Origin: Clostridiales bacterium
GTDB taxonomy: Bacteria; Bacillota; Clostridia; Lachnospirales; WQUN01
Assembly (NCBI GenBank): GCA_031289625.1
Contig: JAITPB010000010.1
Location: 1 to 6,468, forward strand
Length of the DNA stretch: 6,468 nucleotides
Direction of reading: 5' to 3'
The position numbers were made by a program, and so were the translations under genes. Below, piece by piece: positions 1-5,665 of this stretch. The notes under the pieces were generated by a model. The model ran no database searches. It worked only from the letters and a program-made list of their open reading frames with translations, and was not told the origin of the DNA. Within the stretch, counting starts at the first letter, position 1; the number at the start of each line of letters is the position of its first letter.

Positions 1-1
1 G

Positions 2-1471
2 TTCGCCATGCAGCGTATATCCGGGTACATGGAGCGCGACTTGCAATCGGCGGTTTGGGATAAACTGCTCAGTCTGCCCGTGAATTTTTTCCGGCATTAT
101 TCCTCCGGCGAACTGGCCCAGCGCGCCATGGGTATATCCCAAATCCGCCAAGCGTTATCGGGGCCGGTGGTCAACACGCTGATGTCCGGTTTTTTTTCCT
201 TTTTCTATGTAGTCATGCTGTTTCTTAAAGGCGGCAGTTTGGCTTGGCTTGGGCTGGGGATCTACGCATTTTCCATGGCGTTTACATTATGGCTGGGGTT
301 TAGCCAAATAAAATATCAGCGGCGCATCCTGGACATAAACAACGACCTTTCGGGCAAAATGTTCGGATGGCTGGGCGGGCTGTCAAAGATCAAGATGACG
401 GGGGCGGAAAAACGCATTTTTAACAACTGGGCGGAATTATTTGGGCATTCGCGTAATTTGACATTCAAAAGCCGTACTATTGGCAATCACATAACCGTTT
501 ATAATTCGATACTTATGCTGCTGACGTCTATTCTGGTATATTACGCCATGTTCGCCATGAACCACCCGCTGGCTATAGGCTCGTTTATCGCGTTTAATGC
601 GGCCCTGCAATTGCTTCTGGCCTCCGGGCTGCAAGTATCCGCGACTATGCTTCAAATGAACGAAATTATTCCCACATATCAGCGGGTCAAACCCATTTTA
701 GAAGCAATACCCGAATATGACGATGCCAAAACGGATCCCGGCGAAATCAGCGGGGATATAGAGGTAAGCCATATTCATTTTCGCTATATCCACGACGGCC
801 CGCTCATTTTAAACGACGTGTCCCTTCATATAGAAAGCGGCGAGCATGTGGCGCTGGTAGGGCCCAGCGGCAGCGGCAAATCCACATTGTTTCGTATATT
901 GCTAGGCTTTGAAAAGCCGGAAAGCGGCGAGATATTTTTCGACAGCGTCAACTTGGATCAATTGGATATCCGCCTGGTGCGCAGGCAGTTGGGCGTGGTA
1001 TTGCAATCCGGCCAATTGTTTGCCGGCAGTATTTTTGAAAATATCGCGGGCGCAAACATCAGTATCACGCAAAAGGACGTTATGGAGGCCATAAAGCAAG
1101 CCGGCATGGAAGAGGATTTAAACCTAATGCCCATGGGGATACACACCGTTATCAGCGAAGGCTCCGGCGCCATATCCGGCGGCCAGCGCCAACGTCTGTT
1201 AATCGCGCGCGCCATCGCGGGCAACCCCAAAATATTGTTCTTTGACGAGGCCACCAGCGCTCTGGATAATAAAACCCAAAAAATTGTCAGTAACAGCATC
1301 AATAATTTAAAAGCGACGCGCATAACCATCGCGCACCGCCTCAGCACCGTTCAGGACTGCGACCGCATTATTGTACTGGAAAACGGCCGGATTACCGAAA
1401 TGGGGACATATCATGAATTGATGAATCAAAACGGGACATTCGCTGGGATGGCTAAGCGGCAGATTGCGTAG
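2..1471 (+). CDS. NHLM-type bacteriocin/RiPP export ABC transporter, permease-ATPase subunit (5'-truncated by window edge)
   Basis: C-terminal part of a type I ABC exporter; the reading frame is open to the window edge, so the true start is upstream. Residues are counted from the Met at position 8. The segment around residues 8-50 (VWDKLLSLPVNFF, YSSGELAQRAMGI) and later KYQRRIL and KMTGAEKRIF resemble the NHLM bacteriocin-system ABC transporter lacking a peptidase domain, which exports leader-bearing peptides such as NHLP-type RiPPs. Hydrophobic membrane segments lie near 54-75, 77-98, 163-183 and 187-207; the first membrane helices and any N-terminal domain are missing. The nucleotide-binding domain is intact: Walker A GPSGSGKST 285-293, Q-loop Q333, signature ISGGQ 389-393, Walker B ILFFDE 409-414, D-loop SALD, H-loop His443. 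It should therefore be an active ATPase. A terminator follows directly, so it ends its own transcription unit. Substrate is inferred from family resemblance only; a general lipid or drug exporter is less likely. Confidence 0.87.
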   Translation, partial: FAMQRISGYMERDLQSAVWDKLLSLPVNFFRHYSSGELAQRAMGISQIRQALSGPVVNTLMSGFFSFFYVVMLFLKGGSLAWLGLGIYAFSMAFTLWLGFSQIKYQRRILDINNDLSGKMFGWLGGLSKIKMTGAEKRIFNNWAELFGHSRNLTFKSRTIGNHITVYNSILMLLTSILVYYAMFAMNHPLAIGSFIAFNAALQLLLASGLQVSATMLQMNEIIPTYQRVKPILEAIPEYDDAKTDPGEISGDIEVSHIHFRYIHDGPLILNDVSLHIESGEHVALVGPSGSGKSTLFRILLGFEKPESGEIFFDSVNLDQLDIRLVRRQLGVVLQSGQLFAGSIFENIAGANISITQKDVMEAIKQAGMEEDLNLMPMGIHTVISEGSGAISGGQRQRLLIARAIAGNPKILFFDEATSALDNKTQKIVSNSINNLKATRITIAHRLSTVQDCDRIIVLENGRITEMGTYHELMNQNGTFAGMAKRQIA

Positions 1472-1503
1472 GAAAAGGAAGCCCATATGATTTAGATCAA
1501 CCG

Positions 1504-1549
1504 GACGGCGTTTCGTCAAAAAAAGGACGAAGCGCCGTCTTATTTTTTT
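1504..1549 (+). terminator. Rho-independent terminator after the ABC exporter gene
   Basis: A 14-bp stem, 1504-1517 pairing with 1526-1539 (one G-U pair), closes an 8-nt A-rich loop and is followed by a T-rich tract ending at 1549. It sits 32 bp after the exporter stop codon and isolates the exporter from the next operon. Confidence 0.93.
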
Positions 1550-1587
1550 GGATATTCGATAAAAATCGCCTTTAATCCAAAAATCTC

Positions 1588-1616
1588 TTGACAATTATTC
1601 CCTCTAATGTTACTAT
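1588..1616 (+). promoter_or_regulatory. Sigma-A promoter of the tandem secreted-protein operon
   Basis: TTGACA (1588-1593), a 17-bp spacer, and TACTAT (1611-1616). The predicted transcription start is near 1623, giving a 5' leader of about 30 nt. No operator-like repeat is evident between promoter and gene, so any control is not obvious from the sequence. Confidence 0.85.
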
Positions 1617-1640
1617 ATTCTACAAATAAATCCAGTAACG

Positions 1641-1647
1641 AAGGAGG
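1641..1647 (+). promoter_or_regulatory. Ribosome binding site of the first SipW-type protein
   Basis: AAGGAGG lies 6 nt before ATG 1654, a near-consensus Shine-Dalgarno site that fixes this start. Confidence 0.85.
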
Positions 1648-1653
1648 ATCTAC

Positions 1654-2856
1654 ATGTTAGGCAGAAAAAAAGGTCTTATTGCCGTGACAGCCATATCTTT
1701 GGCGGCGACGCTGGCTGTCGGCACGTTTGCCTGGACCAATTTCAGCGCCCAAGCCGTCAACGAATGGACGGGCACAGGGACGAACACCAGCGGCGCGACC
1801 CTGCATGACGATGAATGGCCCGACGGCCGGAGAAGCGTGTACGTTGAGAACTGGGGCGGCGCGGAGGTTTTCGTGCGCGTGCGCCTGGACGAGTACATGG
1901 AAGTCGGCGAGGGCGCGGGCCTAAAATCAGAATCCACTGACAGCGATGGCAACCCTGTACATAATCCGCAAAACTACGCCGAGCCGCTGCAGCCCGGCAC
2001 GAATATCGATCAATACGACACCTGGAGACATCATCTCCCCACCATTAATGATCTTGAGCTGGATCCCAACGACATAGATTCCCCTTTTTATCCGTATTGG
2101 CGTTGGGAAATGGGCGGGGATGTTTATCAGTTTTGGCCGGCGTCCGCGGATCTTCGCGTGAACAAAGAATATGTAGACAAAACTACGTCAACCACCGAGA
2201 CGAATCCTGAGGCAATGCAATGGACGCCCGCCAGCGGCATTCTGAGTATGCAGCAATGGATCGACGAGGGCAGGCCCATAAGCGACTACTGGGTAGTAGA
2301 CTCGGCAGACGGCTGGGCTTACTGGGCGTCTCCCATACCGCCTGGCGGGGCGAGCGGGCTGTTGCTGGCTTCTGTCAGCCGGACAGCGGATGAGCCTGAG
2401 GGCGATTATTATTACGGCGTCCATGTCATCGCGCAGATGGCGACAAAAGAAGGCAGTTTCATCAACGACTCGGAAGATAATTACAGGAGATTCGGCGACG
2501 CGGAGAACACAGGATGGTCATCCGACGGAGCGGCTCTGATGGAAAATATTGTGAACAGATCGTATGATCTGATAACGTATGACGGCAGCGACGAACGTTT
2601 GCAGTCTGTGCCAGGCGGGTTTGAATATACCATGGGTTCTGCCACCGCGACGATTAATCTGTCCGCCAGCGAGTCGGTAACCTGGGAAGTCCCGTCGTAT
2701 ATCAGCGGCGTTACGCTTACGAAAGTAAACGACAGAACTCTCCGGGTTCGCATCGTCACAACCGTGCCGATCCCAACAAGCTTTACCATCAGAGCCATAC
2801 TGCCGGACGGTAAGACGGACACCAAGTCGTTCACGATTACCCGTCTCCTCTCGTAA
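1654..2856 (+). CDS. Secreted protein with SipW-type signal peptide, TasA-like N-terminal region (paralog 1)
   Basis: A 400-aa secreted protein of unknown function. The N-terminus has a basic n-region (RKK, 4-6), a hydrophobic stretch (7-27) and GTFAWTNFSAQA (23-34). This resembles the signals of TasA/camelysin-type fibre proteins processed by the SipW peptidase, with cleavage plausible near residues 26-34. Next comes a TasA-like order of elements: TLHDD, a PDG turn, VYVENWG (62-68) and VFVRVRLDEYMEVGEGAG (72-89), consistent with beta-strands of a sandwich fold. An aromatic middle region carries DYWVVDSADGWAYWASPI (211-228), YYYGVHVIAQMAT (252-264) and EDNYRRF (274-280). The tail from about 315 is Thr/Ser/Val-rich and Ig-like in composition. 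There is no LPXTG or C-terminal membrane anchor. It is first in a two-gene operon with a paralog. A matrix, fibre or surface role is inference; neither SipW nor TapA is in the window. Confidence 0.82.
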   Translation: MLGRKKGLIAVTAISLAATLAVGTFAWTNFSAQAVNEWTGTGTNTSGATLHDDEWPDGRRSVYVENWGGAEVFVRVRLDEYMEVGEGAGLKSESTDSDGNPVHNPQNYAEPLQPGTNIDQYDTWRHHLPTINDLELDPNDIDSPFYPYWRWEMGGDVYQFWPASADLRVNKEYVDKTTSTTETNPEAMQWTPASGILSMQQWIDEGRPISDYWVVDSADGWAYWASPIPPGGASGLLLASVSRTADEPEGDYYYGVHVIAQMATKEGSFINDSEDNYRRFGDAENTGWSSDGAALMENIVNRSYDLITYDGSDERLQSVPGGFEYTMGSATATINLSASESVTWEVPSYISGVTLTKVNDRTLRVRIVTTVPIPTSFTIRAILPDGKTDTKSFTITRLLS

Positions 2857-2861
2857 GGAGG
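2854..2861 (+). promoter_or_regulatory. Ribosome binding site that sets the CTG start of paralog 2
   Basis: TAAGGAGG overlaps the stop codon of paralog 1 and lies 8 nt before CTG 2870. The nearby ATG at 2863 is only 1 nt from the site and in the wrong frame. The overlap with the upstream stop suggests coupled translation of the two genes. Confidence 0.78.
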
Positions 2862-2869
2862 AATGCGCT

Positions 2870-4108
2870 CTGAAATTCGGACGCAAAGGGTTCATCAGCC
2901 TGACCGCTCTGTCAGCCGCCGCGATCTTCGCCACGGGCACATTCGCCTGGACTAATTTTAACGCCCAGGCTCTCAACGAATGGACAGGATTTGGAAGCGC
3001 TTCCGACGGCGGCACGCTGCATGACGATCACGGCTTAAATGAATCCAGCAGAGATGTGTATATCGAAAATTGGGGCAAGGCGGATCTCTTTGTACGCGTA
3101 CGTCTGGATGAATATATGGAAATCGGAGAGGGCGCGGGCCTAAAATCTCTGTCTGTTGACGATAACGGCAAACCCGTGCCCAACCCGCTGAATTTTGCGC
3201 AGCCGCTGGATCCCCGCGCGAATATTGATGATGTCACTACATGGACGCCGCACATCCCCAAGATCGGCGGCGTCCCAGATGAATGTGATTCCGCCGCTGA
3301 TTTTCATCATTACTGGACATGGATCATGGGCGGAGAGAAAAACTACTACCCTGTGCTGGAGGAGTTGCGCGCGGATCAGGATTACATCGACAACAGCGGC
3401 GAGGAGACCATTGCGGCTTCCAGCGTGAACGTCTCCGGCGTTTCATCCAAATCGACGCCGCGCGCGCTGGTCTTGACCATGGAAAAATGGCTGAACATGG
3501 GCAGCCCAGTTGGCGATTATTGGGTGATCGATCGTGACGGCTGGTCGTATTGGGCCTCGCCGATACAAAACGGAGACGCCACCGGTTTGCTTGTGAGCGG
3601 TGTAACGGCCCGGAATGTGCCGGAAGACACTTACTTTTACGGCGTCAATGTGGTGGCGCAGATGGCGACAAGAACCGGCCTTATTGTGAACGGCCAGGAA
3701 GACAATTATGAGCGGTTCAGCGATCCGGAGAATGGCGGATGGACAGCGGACGCAGAAGATCTGGTCAGGCAGATTGCGGATGGCAGACCGGTAATGTCAA
3801 CCGCTACGACAACAGAGCCGATCCCGGCAGACGTAACCATAAAATGCGATGATGATGACGTCATTTACAAAACTATGATTCATCCCGAACCCGGCCGGGA
3901 ATACATTTTGTATACGGAAAGCCCCGCGATCTGGACGTATCCACTGGACGCGGATCCAAATGATCTTGTATTTGAACCCATTGACGATATGCATCTAAAA
4001 ATCATCGTATCTCCACAAGCATCAGAGGAGTCGCCGTATTATAAAGTCTCTACAGAATCTAAATCGGATTCCAGCCAAAAAGATTCAAAGACAATTATGA
4101 TTATGTAA
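2870..4108 (+). CDS. Secreted protein with SipW-type signal peptide (paralog 2), predicted CTG start
   Basis: A 412-aa paralog of the preceding protein. From CTG 2870 the frame gives MKFGRKGFISLTALSAA, then GTFAWTNFNAQALNEWTG, which aligns residue for residue with paralog 1 over the first 40 positions. No in-frame ATG, GTG or TTG exists between the ribosome binding site and this signal. The first conventional start (GTG 3056, residue 63) would delete the signal peptide and cut into the conserved VYIENWG strand. Shared blocks are LFVRVRLDEYMEIGEGAG (73-90), DYWVIDRDGWSYWASPI (216-232), YFYGVNVVAQMAT (255-267) and EDNYERF (277-283). The C-terminal 110 or so residues do not match paralog 1 obviously: there is a CDDDD stretch and a Ser/Lys/Asp-rich tail. 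There is no anchor motif. It is cotranscribed with paralog 1 and followed by a terminator. A weaker CUG start could make it the minor component of a shared structure; that is inference. Confidence 0.82.
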   Translation: MKFGRKGFISLTALSAAAIFATGTFAWTNFNAQALNEWTGFGSASDGGTLHDDHGLNESSRDVYIENWGKADLFVRVRLDEYMEIGEGAGLKSLSVDDNGKPVPNPLNFAQPLDPRANIDDVTTWTPHIPKIGGVPDECDSAADFHHYWTWIMGGEKNYYPVLEELRADQDYIDNSGEETIAASSVNVSGVSSKSTPRALVLTMEKWLNMGSPVGDYWVIDRDGWSYWASPIQNGDATGLLVSGVTARNVPEDTYFYGVNVVAQMATRTGLIVNGQEDNYERFSDPENGGWTADAEDLVRQIADGRPVMSTATTTEPIPADVTIKCDDDDVIYKTMIHPEPGREYILYTESPAIWTYPLDADPNDLVFEPIDDMHLKIIVSPQASEESPYYKVSTESKSDSSQKDSKTIMIM

Positions 4109-4114
4109 TTCTAT

Positions 4115-4171
4115 CGCGGCGCGTTGCAACGCAATTTGCGCAGCGCGCCGCGAAAAGGAAAATTTTTTTTT
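4115..4171 (+). terminator. Terminator of the tandem secreted-protein operon
   Basis: A 13-bp, very GC-rich stem (4115-4127 with 4140-4152, one G-T pair) has a 12-nt loop and starts 6 nt after the stop codon of paralog 2. The T9 run (4163-4171) lies 10 nt beyond the stem instead of directly against it, so efficiency is uncertain, but the overall form is that of an intrinsic terminator. Confidence 0.75.
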
Positions 4172-4199
4172 GCGAATTTGACGAGCAAAAAAAATTTTC
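4158..4199 (+). repeat. AT-rich inverted repeat overlapping the terminator T-run
   Basis: Arms 4158-4173 and 4185-4199 are complementary over 15 bp with a single extra T, around an 11-nt loop. The left arm contains the T9 run of the terminator and the right arm an A8 run followed by TTTTC. It may act as a second fold that stabilises the transcript 3' end or helps terminate from either fold; its role is not known. Confidence 0.7.
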
Positions 4200-4251
4200 A
4201 CGAACTTTCTATTACGCCTGCAGACACGTGAGTCTGACACGCGCGTCCGCG

Positions 4252-4280
4252 TTGACAAAATAATAAAATTGTGATATGTT
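4252..4280 (+). promoter_or_regulatory. Sigma-A promoter of infC-rpmI-rplT
   Basis: TTGACA (4252-4257), a 17-bp spacer, and TATGTT (4275-4280). The predicted transcription start is near 4287, leaving a leader of about 130 nt before infC. The 50 bp before the promoter (4200-4251) hold only a short 5-bp hairpin (4221-4236) and no gene. Confidence 0.8.
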
Positions 4281-4286
4281 AATGAC

Positions 4287-4390
4287 ACAAGAAGAAGCGT
4301 ACCTTCTCACCTTCGCCTGCGGCAAAAGGTTTGTTCATTAAGGTTAAGGCGCGTCCGTTCGTTTTTTCGCGTTTTGGGGGCGTTTTTTTT
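4287..4390 (+). ncRNA. infC operon leader with attenuator (probable ribosomal protein L20 leader)
   Basis: Between promoter and infC lie two nested pairings of the same motif: ACCTT 4301-4305 with AAGGT 4340-4344, and ACCTT 4309-4313 with AAGGT 4326-4330, the inner one continued by GCC/GGC around loop 4318-4320. Next comes a GC-rich segment that can pair as 4346-4353 with 4368-4375, or 4351-4356 with 4378-4383, ending in a T8 run (4383-4390). A structured leader plus terminator-like hairpin directly before infC-rpmI-rplT is the layout of the Firmicutes L20 leader, where excess L20 binds the leader and lowers operon transcription. Assignment rests on position and structure; the exact Rfam consensus (L20_leader) was not compared. 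Confidence 0.68.
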
Positions 4391-4403
4391 ATACATTCAT
4401 CAT

Positions 4404-4410
4404 GGAGGTG
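4404..4410 (+). promoter_or_regulatory. Ribosome binding site that sets the ATT start of infC
   Basis: GGAGGTG ends 6 nt before ATT 4417. An in-frame TGA at 4411-4413 blocks any start further upstream, so this site decides the start. Confidence 0.85.
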
Positions 4411-4416
4411 TGATTC

Positions 4417-4923
4417 ATTCAAGATTTATTTATCAATGAAGAAATCAGGGACAGGGAAGTCCGGCTGATTGATGTGGACGGCGGGCAGCTCGGCGTTGTG
4501 GCTTGCAGAGAGGCGCTTCGCCTGGCGGAAGAAAAAAAGCTCGACTTGGTAAAAATTTCACCAACGGCGAAGCCACCAGTCTGTAAGATTATGGATTACT
4601 CAAAGTTTAAATTTGATCAAGCCAAAAAAGAAAAAGAAGCCCGTAAAAAACAGAAGATAGTGGACATTAAGGAGTTACGGCTGTCCCCGAGCATTGACAC
4701 CCATGATATCCAGGTGAAAGTCAAAAAGGCCATGGAATTTTTGGAAAGTGGAGACAAAGTTAAAATCACCATACGCTTTCGCGGCAGGGAAATGGGCCAT
4801 ACCGACGTCGCCTATGGAATCATGCACGATTTCGCGCAGCGTGTCGATACCGTCGGCATTGTGGATAAGCCGCCTAAAATGGAAGCCCGATCCATGGCGA
4901 TGTTTTTGACGCCCAAGCTGTGA
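4417..4923 (+). CDS. infC: Translation initiation factor IF-3, ATT start codon
   Basis: IF-3 binds the 30S subunit, keeps it apart from 50S and checks the start codon and initiator tRNA. From ATT 4417 the protein has 168 aa, normal for the family, and begins with the conserved MQDLFINEEIRDREVRLID. The N-domain follows (GGQLGVV, 22-28), then PPVCKIMDYSKFKFDQ, a Lys-rich linker KKEKEARKKQK, and the C-domain with ELRLSP, HDIQVKVKKAMEFL, IRFRGREMGH and the PKMEARSMAMFL end. Starting at GTG 4474 would lose 19 conserved residues. An AUU start for infC is well known in E. coli and some other bacteria, where IF-3 represses its own translation by rejecting AUU; the same control is likely here. It heads the operon with rpmI and rplT. 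Confidence 0.97.
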   Translation: MQDLFINEEIRDREVRLIDVDGGQLGVVACREALRLAEEKKLDLVKISPTAKPPVCKIMDYSKFKFDQAKKEKEARKKQKIVDIKELRLSPSIDTHDIQVKVKKAMEFLESGDKVKITIRFRGREMGHTDVAYGIMHDFAQRVDTVGIVDKPPKMEARSMAMFLTPKL

Positions 4924-4944
4924 GTGAAAAGGAGGAAGGCTTTC

Positions 4945-5142
4945 ATGCCTAAGTTAAAGACGAAAAAAGCGGCTTCGAAGCGGTTTAAAAAAACGGCTAC
5001 CGGCAAATTTAGATATTCAAGGGCGAACAGCGTTCACATTCTTGGCAAGAAAAGTCCTAAGCGGAAGATGGGTTTGCGCAAGCAGGGCGTGGTGGATTCC
5101 ACAAACGAACGGGCCGTCCGCAAAATGCTGCCTTACGCGTAA
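4945..5142 (+). CDS. rpmI: 50S ribosomal protein L35
   Basis: A small, very basic protein of the large ribosomal subunit, 65 aa, the usual length. It shows the family pattern MPKLKTKKAASKRFKKTATGK at the N-terminus, HILGKKSPKRK in the middle and a short C-terminal end VRKMLPYA. ATG 4945 is chosen because the Shine-Dalgarno AAAGGAGG (4928-4935) lies 9 nt before it and L35 proteins begin MPK; an in-frame GTG at 4924 would lie upstream of that site. It follows infC by 21 bp and precedes rplT by 25 bp, the conserved operon order. Confidence 0.97.
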   Translation: MPKLKTKKAASKRFKKTATGKFRYSRANSVHILGKKSPKRKMGLRKQGVVDSTNERAVRKMLPYA

Positions 5143-5167
5143 ACGACAATGATGAGGAGGACTTACT

Positions 5168-5521
5168 ATGGCAAGAATCAAAGGCGCGATAAACGCGAGG
5201 AAAAAACATAAGAAAGTTTTAAAATTAGCGAAAGGGTTTGTGGGCGCCAGAAGCAAACAGTACCGCATTGCCAAGCAATCCGTAATGCGCGCGATGGCGT
5301 CCGCTTTTGTCGGCCGGAAACAGGTCAAACGCGAGTACCGCAGGCTGTGGATCTCGCGCATCAACGCGGCAGCCAGGCTGAACGGGCTGTCTTACAGCCG
5401 TCTCATGAATGGGCTGAAACTGGCGGGCGTGCAAATCAACCGCAAAATGCTGGCGGATTTGGCCATCAACGATAGCGGCGCTTTCAGTATGCTCGCGGAA
5501 AAAGCCAAGCAATGTTTTTAG
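5168..5521 (+). CDS. rplT: 50S ribosomal protein L20
   Basis: L20 binds 23S rRNA early in assembly of the large subunit. The protein has 117 aa, typical length, with the basic N-terminal extension MARIKGAINARKKHKKVLKLAKGF, then SKQYRIAKQSVMRA, the RKQVKREYRRLWISRINAAAR helix region, LSYSRLMNGLKLAGVQINRKMLADLAI and a short Ala/Lys-rich tail. AGGAGG (5155-5160) lies 7 nt before the ATG. In Firmicutes L20 also acts as a repressor of this operon by binding the mRNA leader, which fits the structured region before infC. It is the last gene of the operon and is followed by a terminator. Confidence 0.97.
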   Translation: MARIKGAINARKKHKKVLKLAKGFVGARSKQYRIAKQSVMRAMASAFVGRKQVKREYRRLWISRINAAARLNGLSYSRLMNGLKLAGVQINRKMLADLAINDSGAFSMLAEKAKQCF

Positions 5522-5531
5522 AAAAAAATAG

Positions 5532-5580
5532 AAAAAGCCATGTATCGGAAAATTTTTCCGGACCTGGCTTTTTATTTTTT
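5532..5580 (+). terminator. Rho-independent terminator after rplT
   Basis: The outer stem AAAAAGCCA (5532-5540) pairs with TGGCTTTTT (5565-5573). Inside it a second stem, CGGAA (5546-5550) with TTCCG (5556-5560), closes the loop, with T-rich sequence continuing to 5580. It ends the infC operon and starts 10 nt after the rplT stop. Confidence 0.9.
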
Positions 5581-5590
5581 GGTTCTGGCT

Positions 5591-5623
5591 CGGACTCTGA
5601 CATTCAGCGCTGAGCAGAGTCCG
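5591..5623 (+). repeat. Perfect 9-bp inverted repeat upstream of the potassium channel promoter
   Basis: CGGACTCTG (5591-5599) and CAGAGTCCG (5615-5623) are exact complements around a 15-nt centre that itself holds the 10-bp palindrome TCAGCGCTGA (5604-5613). It is followed by A7, not T, so it is not a + strand terminator. It ends 7 bp before the -35 box, where a regulator site would be expected; a protein-binding operator is a reasonable guess, a spare hairpin the alternative. Confidence 0.6.
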
Positions 5624-5630
5624 AAAAAAA

Positions 5631-5659
5631 TTGAAAGTTGCTGATATTGATGCTACAAT
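5631..5659 (+). promoter_or_regulatory. Extended -10 promoter of the KtrB-like gene, abutting its start codon
   Basis: TTGAAA (5631-5636), a 17-bp spacer, and TACAAT (5654-5659) with the extended element TG at 5651-5652. An A7 tract precedes the -35 box. Only 6 nt separate the -10 box from the ATG, so the expected transcription start falls on or within a few bases of the A of ATG 5666. Confidence 0.78.
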
Positions 5660-5665
5660 ACCAAT

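Noticed and set aside
958..1347. Minus-strand open frame of 129 codons inside the ABC exporter gene
   Set aside because: It lies wholly opposite a conserved ATPase domain and its translation shows no recognisable domain; it is a shadow frame.
1472..1653. Possible small gene between the ABC exporter and the secreted proteins
   Set aside because: The only ATG near 1487 stops after two codons; the stretch is explained by terminator, promoter and ribosome binding site.
2863..2880. ATG 2863 as start of the second secreted protein
   Set aside because: It is in a different frame from the paralog signal peptide and only 1 nt from the Shine-Dalgarno sequence.
2518..3015. Minus-strand open frame of 165 codons across the junction of the two secreted proteins
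   Set aside because: It is antisense to both paralogs and shows composition mirrored from their codons, with no promoter or ribosome binding site noted.
4241..4357. Direct repeat GCGCGTCCG at 4241-4249 and 4349-4357
   Set aside because: Nine GC-rich bases in a region rich in CG steps can recur by chance, and no third copy or spacing rule was seen.
4924..4944. GTG 4924 as the rpmI start
   Set aside because: It lies upstream of the AAAGGAGG site, and L35 proteins begin MPK, which matches ATG 4945.
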